A stretch of DNA of 64,000 nucleotides from Lacunisphaera sp. (GTDB taxonomy: Bacteria; Verrucomicrobiota; Verrucomicrobiia; Opitutales; Opitutaceae). Below are positions 21,378 to 30,048 of this stretch, piece by piece (within the stretch, counting starts at the first letter, position 1; every line of letters begins with the position of its first letter). The stretch spans positions 24,490 to 88,489 of the forward strand of contig SIBQ01000006.1 in NCBI GenBank assembly GCA_009695095.1. Direction: 5' to 3'. The notes beneath the pieces are model-generated. The model had not been told where the DNA came from. It saw only the letters and a program-made list of their open reading frames with translations, and did no database searches. The position numbers and the translations under genes are program-made.

Positions 21378-21466
21378 TTTTTGCCCGCGAAATACACGAA
21401 AAGACACGAAATGAATATGCCCCACGCAATCTCCGCCGTCTTTCGTGTAATTTCGTCCGTTTCGTG
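21378..21466. repeat. Palindromic intergenic repeat between nuoD and nuoE
   Basis: Left-arm blocks CCCGCGAAATACACGAAAAG and ACACGAAATG are answered by right-arm blocks TCTTTCGTGTAATTTCGTCC and TTTCGTGGGC about 50 bases later. The two sides are largely complementary and could form a long hairpin in the nuo transcript. This is the CACGAA variant of the CACGGA-rich repeat family seen at several other gene junctions. Confidence 0.75.
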
Positions 21467-21483
21467 GGCCAATGCATTGGTTA

Positions 21484-21978
21484 ATGAATCTTAAGCCAGA
21501 AACCCTCCGGCAGATCGACGAGGTCATCACCCATTACCCGGTGAAGCGCAGCGCAGCGCTGCCGCTGCTGCACCTCGTACAGGCGGACGCCGGTTGGATC
21601 CCGCCCGAGGCCATCGAGTGGGTCGCGCAGAAACTCGAGCTGCAGCCGATCAACATCTACGAGCTGGTCACCTTCTACCCGATGTTCCGCCAGAAAGCCA
21701 TCGGCCGCCGCCACATCAAGGTCTGCCGCACACTTTCGTGCGCGCTCACCGGCGGCTACCGGGTGTGCGACCAATTCCAGAAGGAATTCAACTGCCGGCC
21801 GGGGGAGATCTCGCCCGACGGCGAGGTCACCATCGAGTTCGTGGAGTGCCTCGCCAGCTGCGGCACCGGCCCGGTCGTCATGATCGATGACGATCTCCAC
21901 GAGCGCGTCGACGCCGCCAAGGCAAAACAATTAAGCGAACAAATCAAAACCGCGGCCTCGCGCCGCCCCTCCCCATGA
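21484..21978 (+). CDS. nuoE: NADH-quinone oxidoreductase subunit E
   Basis: A 164-residue subunit of the NADH-oxidising module carrying the [2Fe-2S] cluster N1a. Ligands are C81 and C86 (VCRTLSCALTG) and C122 and C126 (ECLASCGTGP). The ATG at 21484 is chosen because it starts the conserved part; the upstream frame comes from the repeat. The stop overlaps the ATG of the next small gene by the ATGA arrangement. Confidence 0.94.
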   Translation: MNLKPETLRQIDEVITHYPVKRSAALPLLHLVQADAGWIPPEAIEWVAQKLELQPINIYELVTFYPMFRQKAIGRRHIKVCRTLSCALTGGYRVCDQFQKEFNCRPGEISPDGEVTIEFVECLASCGTGPVVMIDDDLHERVDAAKAKQLSEQIKTAASRRPSP

Positions 21979-22310
21979 AAAAACATCGTATCCTCCAAGT
22001 CCCGCCCATCCGCTTCGGCATTGTGCTCGGTCTGATCAACGGTGTCGCGGGCATGATCATCGCGCCGCTCTTCCTCATCACCTTGGGCATCGCCTTCACC
22101 GCCTCCGAGACGGCGCACGCCACGAACCTGCTGCCCACTCTGCCGCGGTTCCCGGTCGTGCCGTGGTTTCTCGCGGGGGGACTGGCAGTTTTCACGCCGG
22201 TGATCAATGCCATCGGCGGTTTTCTCGCCGGCGTGCTCATTGCCATGGTCTACAACTTCGCTGCTCGCTGGACCGGCGGCATCGAGATCGTCCTCGAGGA
22301 AAAGTCCTAA
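21975..22310 (+). CDS. Small membrane protein encoded between nuoE and nuoF
   Basis: A 111-residue protein with two or three hydrophobic segments: FGIVLGLINGVAGMIIAPLF near residues 14-33, VVPWFLAGGLAVFTPVINAI near 61-80 and FLAGVLIAMVYNFAARW near 83-99. I do not recognise it as a standard complex I subunit. It overlaps nuoE by four bases (ATGA) and ends about 50 bp before nuoF, so it is inside the operon and probably translated with nuoE. It resembles the general pattern of small inner-membrane proteins of unknown function. It does not look like NuoA, which has a conserved acidic loop that is not seen here. Confidence 0.75.
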   Translation: MKKHRILQVPPIRFGIVLGLINGVAGMIIAPLFLITLGIAFTASETAHATNLLPTLPRFPVVPWFLAGGLAVFTPVINAIGGFLAGVLIAMVYNFAARWTGGIEIVLEEKS

Positions 22311-22360
22311 ACCTTTCGCTCCCATCGAAAATCGAGAATCAAAAAAGCAAAAATCTTCTG

Positions 22361-23701
22361 ATGCCCGCCCCCGCCGAACGCCGCCTGATCTTCGCTCATA
22401 TCGATGAGCCCGGCTACACCCCGGACCTCGCCTGCTACCTGCGGCACGGCGGTTACGGCGTTTTGCAGCGCGCCGTCGCACGCAAGCCCGAGGAGCTGTG
22501 CGACGAGGTCAAGAAGTCCGGCCTGCGCGGCCGTGGCGGCGCGGGCTTTCCCTGCGGTTTCAAGTGGTCGCTGCTCGACCGCAAGAGCGGCAAGCCCATC
22601 TACCTCATCGTCAACGCCGACGAGTCCGAGCCGGGCACGTTCAAGGATCGCTACATCATGCACCAGGATCCACACCAGCTGATCGAGGGCATCATGATCA
22701 CCTGTTTCGCGAACAACGTGAAGCTGGCCTACATTTACATTCGCGGTGAGTTCCCCCAGGGCGCCAAGATTTTGGGAAAGGCCATCGCCGAGGCGCGCGC
22801 GGCGAATTTCTGCGGCCCGAACATCCTCGGCACCGGCTACGGCTGCGAGATTTACGTGCACCGCGGCGCCGGCGCCTACATCTGCGGCGAGGAGACCGGC
22901 CTCATCGAGTCGCTCGAGGGCAAGCGCCCGTATCCGCGCATCAAGCCCCCGTATTTCCCCGCGGTCCTCGGCCTCTACCAGTGCCCGACCATCGTCAACA
23001 ATGTCGAGACCCTTTGCCACGTGAAACACATCGTCGACCTCGGCGGCGAGGCCTACGCGAAGATCGGCACTCCCAACAACACCGGCACGCGCATTCTCTG
23101 CGTCTCCGGCCACGTCAAGAAACCCGGCTTTTACGAATTCGAGGTCGGCAGGATCACGCTGGGCCAGCTGCTCCACGAGGTTTGCGGCGGTCCGCTGCCC
23201 GGCCGCAAGTTCAAGGCGGTCATTCCCGGCGGCTCGTCCGCGAAGATCCTGAAATTTGGCGAGACCTTCACCCTGAAAAACAAGGACGGCTCCACCCGCA
23301 CCCTGGCGGTCGAGGACATCCCGATGGATTTCGACACCCTCGCCGCCTGCGGCACGATGGGCGGCTCCGGCGGCGTCATCGTGATGGATGACTCGGTCAA
23401 CATGGTCGAGGCGCTCGCCAACATCAACGCGTTCTACGCCCACGAGAGCTGCGGCCAGTGCACGCCCTGCCGCGAGGGCTCGCTGTGGATGAAGAAAATC
23501 ACCGGCCGCATGGTGCACGGCGGCGCCCGCCCGAACGACGGCGAGCTGCTCAAGAGTGTCGCCGACCAGATCGCCGGCCGCACCATCTGCGCCTTCGGCG
23601 AGGCCTGCGCCGGGCCGACGCAGAGCTTCGTCGCGAAGTTCGGCGATGAATTCAAAGGCGGCCCGGCCGCCATGCCCGCCAGCTCGCTCGAACTCGTCTG
23701 A
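22361..23701 (+). CDS. nuoF: NADH-quinone oxidoreductase subunit F
   Basis: A 446-residue subunit that binds NADH, FMN and cluster N3. The glycine-rich GLRGRGGAGFPCGFKW binds nucleotide; NADESEPGTFKDRYIM and GAYICGEETGLIESLEG follow in normal order. The [4Fe-4S] ligands are in SCGQCTPCREG with the fourth cysteine in the following TICAFGEACAGP segment. The ATG at 22361 removes about 66 upstream residues that come from the preceding gene's frame. It lies directly before nuoG. Confidence 0.95.
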   Translation: MPAPAERRLIFAHIDEPGYTPDLACYLRHGGYGVLQRAVARKPEELCDEVKKSGLRGRGGAGFPCGFKWSLLDRKSGKPIYLIVNADESEPGTFKDRYIMHQDPHQLIEGIMITCFANNVKLAYIYIRGEFPQGAKILGKAIAEARAANFCGPNILGTGYGCEIYVHRGAGAYICGEETGLIESLEGKRPYPRIKPPYFPAVLGLYQCPTIVNNVETLCHVKHIVDLGGEAYAKIGTPNNTGTRILCVSGHVKKPGFYEFEVGRITLGQLLHEVCGGPLPGRKFKAVIPGGSSAKILKFGETFTLKNKDGSTRTLAVEDIPMDFDTLAACGTMGGSGGVIVMDDSVNMVEALANINAFYAHESCGQCTPCREGSLWMKKITGRMVHGGARPNDGELLKSVADQIAGRTICAFGEACAGPTQSFVAKFGDEFKGGPAAMPASSLELV

Positions 23702-23714
23702 CTCTCTTTCCGCC

Positions 23715-25418
23715 ATGATCGCCCCGCCCAAACCAGATCTCGTGACCATCAACATCGATGGGAAGGACATCGCGGTGCCGAAGGGCACGAATGTGCTCGA
23801 GGCCGCCAGGCTGCTGGGCATCGAGATTCCCCATTACTGCTATCACCCCAAGCTGAGCGTCGTGGGCAACTGCCGGATGTGCCTCGTCGAAATGGGTCTG
23901 CCGACGGTGGATCCAGGCATCAAGGCGCCGTTCGGGGATGCGGCCACCGGCAAACCGAAAATCAACTGGATGCCCCGCCCCCAGATCGGCTGCGCCACCA
24001 ACGCCTCGCTCGGCCTGCACATCCGCACCAACTCGCCGATGGTCAGGGAATGCCGCGAGGGTGTGACCGAGTTTCTCCTCATCAACCACCCGCTGGACTG
24101 CCCGATCTGCGACCAGGCGGGCGAGTGCAAGCTGCAGGAATTCTCCACCAGCTACGGCCGCGGCTACTCTCGCTTTGTCGAGCAGAAGAACGTCAAACCC
24201 AAGCGCACGCCGCTCGGGCCGCGCGTCACGCTCGACGACGAGCGCTGCATCCTCTGCTCGCGCTGCATCCGTTTTAGCAACGAGGTGGCGAAGGACGACG
24301 TCCTCGGCTTCATCGACCGGGGCAGTTACAGCACGCTGGCTTGCTACCCGGGCAAAAAACTGGAGAACAATTATTCGCTCAACACCGTCGACATTTGCCC
24401 GGTTGGCGCGCTCACCAGCACCGATTTCCGCTTCCAGATGCGCGTCTGGTTCCTCAAGCAGACAGCGGGCATCGATCCCGAGTCCTCCGTCGGCGCCAAC
24501 ACCGTGATCTGGAGCCGCGAGGGCGTCATCTACCGGATCACCCCGCGCCGCAACGACGAGGTGAACGACACTTGGATGGCCGACTCCGGCCGCGTGCTCT
24601 ACCAGCAGATAATGGCCGCCGACCGCCTCACCGCGCCATCCATCAGCGGCACTGCCACAGCGACTGAGATGGCGCTGAAATCCGCCGGGCACCTGTTGAA
24701 AGCTGGCTCGGTCGCGATCGTTGGCTCCGGTCGTAGCTCGCTTGAGGAGCAGTTCCTCCTTAAAAAGCTCGCCGATGCACTGCGGGCTTCCACCGCGTTG
24801 GTCAGCCGGGTGGGGCGGGGCGACGGCATCCTCATCTCCGCCGACCGCAACCCGAACGTCCGCGGCGCGCTGGCCACTGGTCTCATCCCGGCGCTGCCGG
24901 TGCAGAAACTCACCGCCCTCGCCACCGCGATTGATTCCGGCAAGGTGAAGACCGTCCTCACCGTCGGCGAGGACCTGACGGCCGCCGGGCTATCCACAGC
25001 ACAGCTCGCCAAGGTTGCCGTCATCTATCTTGGCCCGCACCGGAACACGACGAGCGATGCGGCAAAGGTCGTGATCCCCACGCTGACTGTGTTTGAGAAA
25101 AACGGCACGTTCATGAACCAGCAGTTTCGCCTGCAGAAATTCGCCAAGGCCGTCCCCGGTCCCGCCGGCGTGGCCGACGATCTCGCTACACTCGGCTATC
25201 TCGTCGCTGCGGTGGGTGGGCCTACCCTCTCGTCTGATCTCAATATTCTCTGGGCGACCCTGGCCGCCGAGGTGAAGCCGCTCGCGGCCATCACCTACGC
25301 CAATCTGCCGTCCACCGGTCTGCTGCTCGACCCGACGCCGTGGGCCGCACTGCCCTTTGTCGAGCGTGAGACGCTCCACTTCAAACCCGCCGCCGTGTCC
25401 GGGGCCGCCAACGCATGA
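23715..25418 (+). CDS. nuoG: NADH-quinone oxidoreductase subunit G, short form
   Basis: A 567-residue Fe-S subunit; many bacterial NuoG proteins are 700-900 residues. Cluster motifs appear in order: N1b ligands in YCYHPKLSVVGNCRMC and IGCATN; the His/Cys-ligated cluster in LDCPICDQAGECKLQ; and a four-cysteine cluster in DERCILCSRCIRFS with DICPVGAL. A shortened molybdopterin-oxidoreductase-like domain follows from about residue 260 and lacks molybdenum-site features, as usual for NuoG. I see no N7 cysteines. The stop overlaps the nuoH start (ATGA). Confidence 0.92.
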   Translation: MIAPPKPDLVTINIDGKDIAVPKGTNVLEAARLLGIEIPHYCYHPKLSVVGNCRMCLVEMGLPTVDPGIKAPFGDAATGKPKINWMPRPQIGCATNASLGLHIRTNSPMVRECREGVTEFLLINHPLDCPICDQAGECKLQEFSTSYGRGYSRFVEQKNVKPKRTPLGPRVTLDDERCILCSRCIRFSNEVAKDDVLGFIDRGSYSTLACYPGKKLENNYSLNTVDICPVGALTSTDFRFQMRVWFLKQTAGIDPESSVGANTVIWSREGVIYRITPRRNDEVNDTWMADSGRVLYQQIMAADRLTAPSISGTATATEMALKSAGHLLKAGSVAIVGSGRSSLEEQFLLKKLADALRASTALVSRVGRGDGILISADRNPNVRGALATGLIPALPVQKLTALATAIDSGKVKTVLTVGEDLTAAGLSTAQLAKVAVIYLGPHRNTTSDAAKVVIPTLTVFEKNGTFMNQQFRLQKFAKAVPGPAGVADDLATLGYLVAAVGGPTLSSDLNILWATLAAEVKPLAAITYANLPSTGLLLDPTPWAALPFVERETLHFKPAAVSGAANA

Positions 25419-26578
25419 GCGCCGTGATGCAACTCTGGGCCAGTCTCCATCCCGTGGTGCAGATGCTCGTCAAGGGCCTCGCGGTGATCGGAGTCATGTT
25501 CCCGTTCGGCGGTGCCTGCTCGCTGATCGAGCGCAAGGTCTCGGCATGGATGCAGGGCCGTCCCGGGCCGAACCGCGCCATTCCGTTTTGGTTCGCGTGG
25601 ATTCCCGTCATCGGCCCGTTCCTGCAGCGGCTGGGCGTGTTCCACTTGCTGGCTGACGGCGGCAAGATGTTCCTCAAGGAGGACTCGCTGCCGGGCCACG
25701 TGAACAAGTTTTATTTCCTGCTCGCGCCGGTGCTGGCGATGATTCCCGCCCTCACGACTGTCACCGTCGTGCCGTTCGGCGCCTACCTGGACGATGCCGG
25801 CCGCCTCGCGCCGCTCGTGCTGGCCAATCTCGACGTCGGCATCCTCGCGGTGTTCGCGGTGTCCTCGCTCGGCGTCTACTCGCTCATCCTCGCCGGCTGG
25901 GCCTCGAATTCGAAATATCCCTTCCTCGGCGGCGTGCGCGCCTCCGCCCAGCTCATCTCCTACGAGATCTCGATGACACTCTCCGTGCTGCCCGTGTTCC
26001 TGATGATCAACGCGCCGGGCGGCGACGGTTCGCTCAGCCTCTTCCGCGTGGTGGAATTCCAGAGCGGCACGAGCGGGTGGCACGGCACCTGGTTCATCCT
26101 GACGATGCCGCTGGCGGCGGTCATCTTCCTCGTCTCGCTTTTCGCCGAGACCAATCGCCTGCCGTTCGACATGGCCGAGTGCGATGCCGACCTCGTCGGC
26201 GGCTTTCACACCGAATACGGCTCGATGAAATGGGGCCTGTTCTTCGTGGCTGAGTATTCGCACATGCTCATCGGCTCCGGCGTGTTCGTCCTGCTCTTCC
26301 TCGGCGGCTGGAATCCGCTGCCGTGGGTGCCGCTCGAGCGCGTCGCCGGCTGGCTGCACTTGGTGGATAAACCGCTGCTGCTGGGCCTGCTCTCGATCGT
26401 CATCTTCATGGGCAAGGGGCTGCTCTTCATCTTCGTCTTCATGTGGGTGCGCTGGACCGTCCCGCGCTTCCGCTACGACCAGGTGATGAAGCTTGGCTGG
26501 CAGAAGCTTCTGCCGCTCGCCATCGGCAACCTCATCTTCTACGCGATCCTCATCGCGTGGCTGCAGCCTAAATTTTAA
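25415..26578 (+). CDS. nuoH: NADH-quinone oxidoreductase subunit H
   Basis: A 387-residue membrane subunit that links the quinone chamber to the proton-pumping arm. The protein has about eight to nine hydrophobic helices. Family signatures are ERKVSAWMQGRPGPNR near residue 38, LADGGKMFLKED near 77, and ETNRLPFDMAECDADLVGGFHTEY near 250, containing the acidic residues of the quinone-linked channel. It overlaps nuoG by four bases and is followed by a palindromic repeat before nuoI. Confidence 0.95.
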   Translation: MSAVMQLWASLHPVVQMLVKGLAVIGVMFPFGGACSLIERKVSAWMQGRPGPNRAIPFWFAWIPVIGPFLQRLGVFHLLADGGKMFLKEDSLPGHVNKFYFLLAPVLAMIPALTTVTVVPFGAYLDDAGRLAPLVLANLDVGILAVFAVSSLGVYSLILAGWASNSKYPFLGGVRASAQLISYEISMTLSVLPVFLMINAPGGDGSLSLFRVVEFQSGTSGWHGTWFILTMPLAAVIFLVSLFAETNRLPFDMAECDADLVGGFHTEYGSMKWGLFFVAEYSHMLIGSGVFVLLFLGGWNPLPWVPLERVAGWLHLVDKPLLLGLLSIVIFMGKGLLFIFVFMWVRWTVPRFRYDQVMKLGWQKLLPLAIGNLIFYAILIAWLQPKF

Positions 26579-26669
26579 ACCACGGAGACACAGAGAACAC
26601 AGAGATGAATACAGATACTCAGGCATCGCACATTTTTCCGGGCTTTCTCCGTGCCTCTGTGGTTCAATA
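26578..26669. repeat. Palindromic intergenic repeat between nuoH and nuoI
   Basis: ACCACGGAGACACAGAGAAC and ACACAGAG on the left are complemented by TTCTCCGTGCCTCTGTGGTT on the right, across about 50 bases. This is the clearest member of the CCACGGAGACACAGAG family in the window. It lies wholly between the two reading frames. Confidence 0.8.
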
Positions 26670-26681
26670 AGTATCCCTCCC

Positions 26682-27218
26682 ATGCCCTACGTCGTCGAAC
26701 GCAAGCCCCTCACGCTCTCCGAGCGGCTCTACTTCCCGCAGATCCTCGCGGGCATGCGGGTGACACTTAAGCACCTCATCGCGCCGAATGTGACGATGGA
26801 ATATCCGGAACAGCGCCCGGCTATCCCGCCCGGCTACCGCGGCGTGCCCACGCTGGTGATGGACCCCAACGGCCGCGAGAAATGCGTCTCCTGCCAGCTC
26901 TGCGAATTTGTCTGCCCGCCCAAGGCCATCCGCATCACGCCCGGCGAGATACCCCACAATGCCCCGACCGCCCACGTCGAAAAGGCGCCCCAGGCCTTCG
27001 ACATTGACATGCTCCGCTGCATCTACTGCGGCCTGTGCCAGGAAGTTTGCCCGGAGGAGGCCATCTTTCTGCAGAACCAGTATTCCATGACCGGCTACAC
27101 CCGGGAGGAGATGGTCAACAACAAGGCCCGGCTCTACGAACTCGGCGGCACGCTGCCCGACTCGCATCACAAGTGGGACAAGAAGAAAGCGGCCGAGGCG
27201 CACGGAAATGCACACTGA
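26682..27218 (+). CDS. nuoI: NADH-quinone oxidoreductase subunit I
   Basis: A 178-residue ferredoxin-like subunit with two [4Fe-4S] clusters (N6a and N6b). Ligands occur in two CxxCxxCxxxCP motifs: C68, C71, C74, C78 (CVSCQLCEFVCP) and C113, C116, C119, C123 (CIYCGLCQEVCP). The ATG at 26682 starts directly after the intergenic repeat. It passes electrons from NuoG to NuoB. A mobile-type repeat follows before nuoJ. Confidence 0.95.
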   Translation: MPYVVERKPLTLSERLYFPQILAGMRVTLKHLIAPNVTMEYPEQRPAIPPGYRGVPTLVMDPNGREKCVSCQLCEFVCPPKAIRITPGEIPHNAPTAHVEKAPQAFDIDMLRCIYCGLCQEVCPEEAIFLQNQYSMTGYTREEMVNNKARLYELGGTLPDSHHKWDKKKAAEAHGNAH

Positions 27219-27236
27219 CTCATGAATAACGAGACT

Positions 27237-27322
27237 GTCATTGCGAGGAGCGCAGCGACGAAGCAATCCATCTGGATCGCCACGCCCGGTTTTGCCGGGC
27301 TCGCGATGACAGGGGCCAACTG
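27237..27322. repeat. MITE-like palindromic repeat (CATTGCGAGGAGCGCAGCGA type) inside the nuo operon
   Basis: The sequence starts TGTCATTGCGAGGAGCGCAG, runs through GAAGCAATCC and GGATCGCCACGCCCGG, and ends in TCGCGATGACAGGGG. The termini TGTCATTGCGAG and CTCGCGATGACAG are complementary, and CCCGGTTTTGCCGGG forms an inner hairpin. I recall the same motif as a dispersed repeat in unrelated bacteria. It fills the entire nuoI-nuoJ gap and contains no gene. Confidence 0.75.
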
Positions 27323-27326
27323 AGCC

Positions 27327-27848
27327 ATGGCGAATTTCCTCTTCTACACCTTTGCCTTGCTCACCCTTGCCAGCGCCGTGCTGGTTGTGATGAACAAGAA
27401 CGCGGTCAACGCCGCCCTGGGCCTGCTGTTGAGCCTGGTCGGTGTCGCCGGCCTGTTCGTGCTGCTCGACGCCGCGCTGCTGGCGTTCGTGCTGCTGCTG
27501 GTCTATGCGGGTGCGGTCGTCGCGCTGTTCCTCTTCATCATCATGCTGCTCGACACGACGCCCGGCGCGCAGAAACCGTTCAGCAGGCTCACCATTGCCG
27601 CCTCGGCCATCGGCGGCGCGCTGCTGCTGCTCGGTGTCCTCAGTCTCGATGAACGCTCCGTCCTGCCGTCCCTCACGGCCGCCCACGCCATCCCGACGCT
27701 CAAGAATTACGCGGAGCAGCTCTTCACCACCTACCTGCTGCCGGTGCAGCTCGTGGGCTTCATGCTCCTCGTCGCCATGCTCGGCGTCATCGTCCTGAGC
27801 CGGAAATGCACCGGGGAAGATGAACCGAAGACGGAGGGCCAGCCATGA
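27327..27848 (+). CDS. nuoJ: NADH-quinone oxidoreductase subunit J
   Basis: A 173-residue membrane subunit with five hydrophobic helices. The conserved region [20 protein letters not shown] near residues 57-76 is the NuoJ signature. The start is an ATG a few bases after the MITE-like repeat. Its stop overlaps the nuoK ATG. It forms part of the membrane arm next to NuoK and NuoA; the latter is not encoded in this window. Confidence 0.93.
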   Translation: MANFLFYTFALLTLASAVLVVMNKNAVNAALGLLLSLVGVAGLFVLLDAALLAFVLLLVYAGAVVALFLFIIMLLDTTPGAQKPFSRLTIAASAIGGALLLLGVLSLDERSVLPSLTAAHAIPTLKNYAEQLFTTYLLPVQLVGFMLLVAMLGVIVLSRKCTGEDEPKTEGQP

Positions 27849-28150
27849 GCATCGGCCTCGACCAATACCTGATGCTCAGCGCGGCACTGTTCGCGACCGG
27901 TTTCTTCGGCGTCCTGCTGCGCAAGAACACGTTGGTGATCTACATGTGCCTTGAGCTGATGCTCATCGCCTCGACTCTCGCGCTCGTGGCTTTCTCCAAG
28001 TTCAACGGCACGCTCGACGGAAACGTTTTCGTCTTCTTTATCCTCACCATCGCGGCGGCCGAGGTCGCCGTCGGCCTCGCCCTCATCGTCGCGCTCTTCC
28101 GCCGGCGCCACACCATCCAGGTTGAGGAGCTCAACCAGTTGAAGCACTGA
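27845..28150 (+). CDS. nuoK: NADH-quinone oxidoreductase subunit K
   Basis: A 101-residue subunit with three hydrophobic helices, the normal size for NuoK. The conserved intramembrane glutamates are in [12 protein letters not shown] (second helix) and [15 protein letters not shown] (third helix), the residues used in proton translocation. It overlaps nuoJ by four bases and is followed five bases later by nuoL. Confidence 0.94.
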   Translation: MSIGLDQYLMLSAALFATGFFGVLLRKNTLVIYMCLELMLIASTLALVAFSKFNGTLDGNVFVFFILTIAAAEVAVGLALIVALFRRRHTIQVEELNQLKH

Positions 28151-28155
28151 CGCCG

Positions 28156-30042
28156 ATGACCATGCTCCAGCACGCAATCCTGGTTCTGATCCTGCCGCTT
28201 GCCTCGGCCGCGGTGATTGCGCTTTTCCTGCGCAAGCAAGGCGCGCTGGCTTCCTGGATCTCCACCGCTGCGGCCGGCGCCGTTGCGGCCATCTCTTTGA
28301 TACTTCTTCTGCACGGCGAGCGCAATTTTCCAGCCTCCCGGGAGTGGCTGCGTTTCGGCGACTTCAGTGTGCGGTTGGGATTCAAGTTCGACGACCTTGC
28401 GGCGCTCATGCTGTTCATCGTCGGCTTCGTCGGCTTCCTGATCCACGTCTTCTCGCTCGGTTACATGCACGGCGACAACGCCCGGGCGCGGTTCTTCGGC
28501 GGTCTGTCCATATTCATGTTCTCGATGCTCGGCATCGTGCTCGCGGACAATCTTTTCATGCTTTTCATCTTTTGGGAGTTGGTCGGCTTCAGCTCCTGGC
28601 TGCTGATCAACCACTATCACGAGAAGCAATCCGCGGCCGATGCCTCGAAGAAGGCCTTTATCGTCAACCGCGTCGGCGACTTCGGCTTCCTGCTCGGCAT
28701 CCTCATGTGTTACTGGCTGAACCACACGGTCAGCCTGACCGAACTGGCGGAAAAGGACGCAGCCGGACAATTGGTCTTTAGCACCCTGATTCCGTTGCTG
28801 CTGTTCTGCGGCGCGGTCGGCAAGTCCGCCCAGCTGCCGCTGCAGGTGTGGCTGCCCGATGCGATGGAGGGCCCGACGCCCGTCTCCGCGCTTATCCATG
28901 CCGCCACGATGGTCGCGGCCGGCATCTACATGCTTTGCCGCATCGAAGTCCTGATGGTGCCGGATGCGCTTACCATCATCATGTGGACTGGCACCGCCAC
29001 CGCGCTTTACGCCGCGCTCAGCGCCGTCGTCCAGCGCGACATCAAAAAAGTGCTGGCTTACTCCACGCTTTCGCAGCTCGGTTACATGGTCGCAGCCTTC
29101 GGCCTGGGTTCGCTTACCATTAAGCACGAGATGGGCGGCGCGGTCCACGAGTTGGCGATCGCGACCGGTGTTGGCGCCGCGATGTTCCACCTGACGACCC
29201 ACGCCTTCTTCAAGGCGCTGCTCTTTCTCGGCGCCGGCTCGGTCATCATCGGCTGCCACCACGAGCAGGATATCTTCATGATGGGCGGACTGCGAATGAA
29301 GATGCCCGTGACCTTCTTCACCTTCACCATTGGCGTGCTGGCGATCATCGGGATGCCGTTCCTCGCGGGCTTCTTTTCGAAGGACGCCATCCTCTATCTG
29401 GCGATGGAGAAAAACACCGCCGTATTCGCCATCCTCGCGTTCACCGCCGTGCTGACCTCGTTCTACATGGTCCGCCTGTGGAAGATCGTTTTCCTCGGCG
29501 AGACCCGTTCTGACGTTGCCACGCATGCGCATGAGAGCGGTCTAACGATGACGCTGCCGCTGATGACATTGGCTGTGCTGTCGGTTGCCGGCGGTTACTC
29601 GGGCGTATTTGGCAAATTGGCCGGCTCCATTGCCCATCTCGTGCCCGAGGCCGAAGGTTCGGCCCATACGACCATCCCGCTCGTCTCGCTCGCCGTCATG
29701 CTGGTCGGCTCCAGCTCGGCGCTGTTCTTCTACAAGTCCGCGGCGGCCGACACGCTGGAGGAAAAGGTCCGCGTGGTTTTTGCCGGACTCACCTGGTTCA
29801 AGGAGTCCTTCGACCGGCTCTACAATTACTACGTGGCGAAAATCCAGCAGCGTTTCGCCATGCTGCTGAACTTCCTCGAGCAGATCTTCCTCGCCGGGCT
29901 CATCATCCGCGGCTTCGCGGGCTTTGTGGGCCTCGTCGGCTACAGTGCTCGGGCCCTCTACACTGGCAGCCTGCACGCCTACGTTTATTGGTTCCTGCTC
30001 GGCGCAGTGCTCCTCTGGGCCTTCGCTACCGGACTCCTCTGA
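28156..30042 (+). CDS. nuoL: NADH-quinone oxidoreductase subunit L
   Basis: A 628-residue antiporter-like proton-pumping subunit with about fourteen or more hydrophobic helices and the long C-terminal lateral region. Signatures include IFWELVGFSSWLLINHYHEK, the FCGAVGKSAQLPLQVWLPDAMEGPTPVSALIHAATMV part with its essential lysine and histidine, and SYSTLSQLGYMVAA-like YSTLSQLGYMVAAFG. Starts at 28156 and 28162 are both possible. It lies between nuoK and nuoM with very short gaps. Confidence 0.95.
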   Translation: MTMLQHAILVLILPLASAAVIALFLRKQGALASWISTAAAGAVAAISLILLLHGERNFPASREWLRFGDFSVRLGFKFDDLAALMLFIVGFVGFLIHVFSLGYMHGDNARARFFGGLSIFMFSMLGIVLADNLFMLFIFWELVGFSSWLLINHYHEKQSAADASKKAFIVNRVGDFGFLLGILMCYWLNHTVSLTELAEKDAAGQLVFSTLIPLLLFCGAVGKSAQLPLQVWLPDAMEGPTPVSALIHAATMVAAGIYMLCRIEVLMVPDALTIIMWTGTATALYAALSAVVQRDIKKVLAYSTLSQLGYMVAAFGLGSLTIKHEMGGAVHELAIATGVGAAMFHLTTHAFFKALLFLGAGSVIIGCHHEQDIFMMGGLRMKMPVTFFTFTIGVLAIIGMPFLAGFFSKDAILYLAMEKNTAVFAILAFTAVLTSFYMVRLWKIVFLGETRSDVATHAHESGLTMTLPLMTLAVLSVAGGYSGVFGKLAGSIAHLVPEAEGSAHTTIPLVSLAVMLVGSSSALFFYKSAAADTLEEKVRVVFAGLTWFKESFDRLYNYYVAKIQQRFAMLLNFLEQIFLAGLIIRGFAGFVGLVGYSARALYTGSLHAYVYWFLLGAVLLWAFATGLL

Positions 30043-30048
30043 TCTCTG

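Noticed and set aside
22307..23821. Minus-strand frame of about 504 codons over nuoF
   Set aside because: Shadow of nuoF; composition and lack of motifs.
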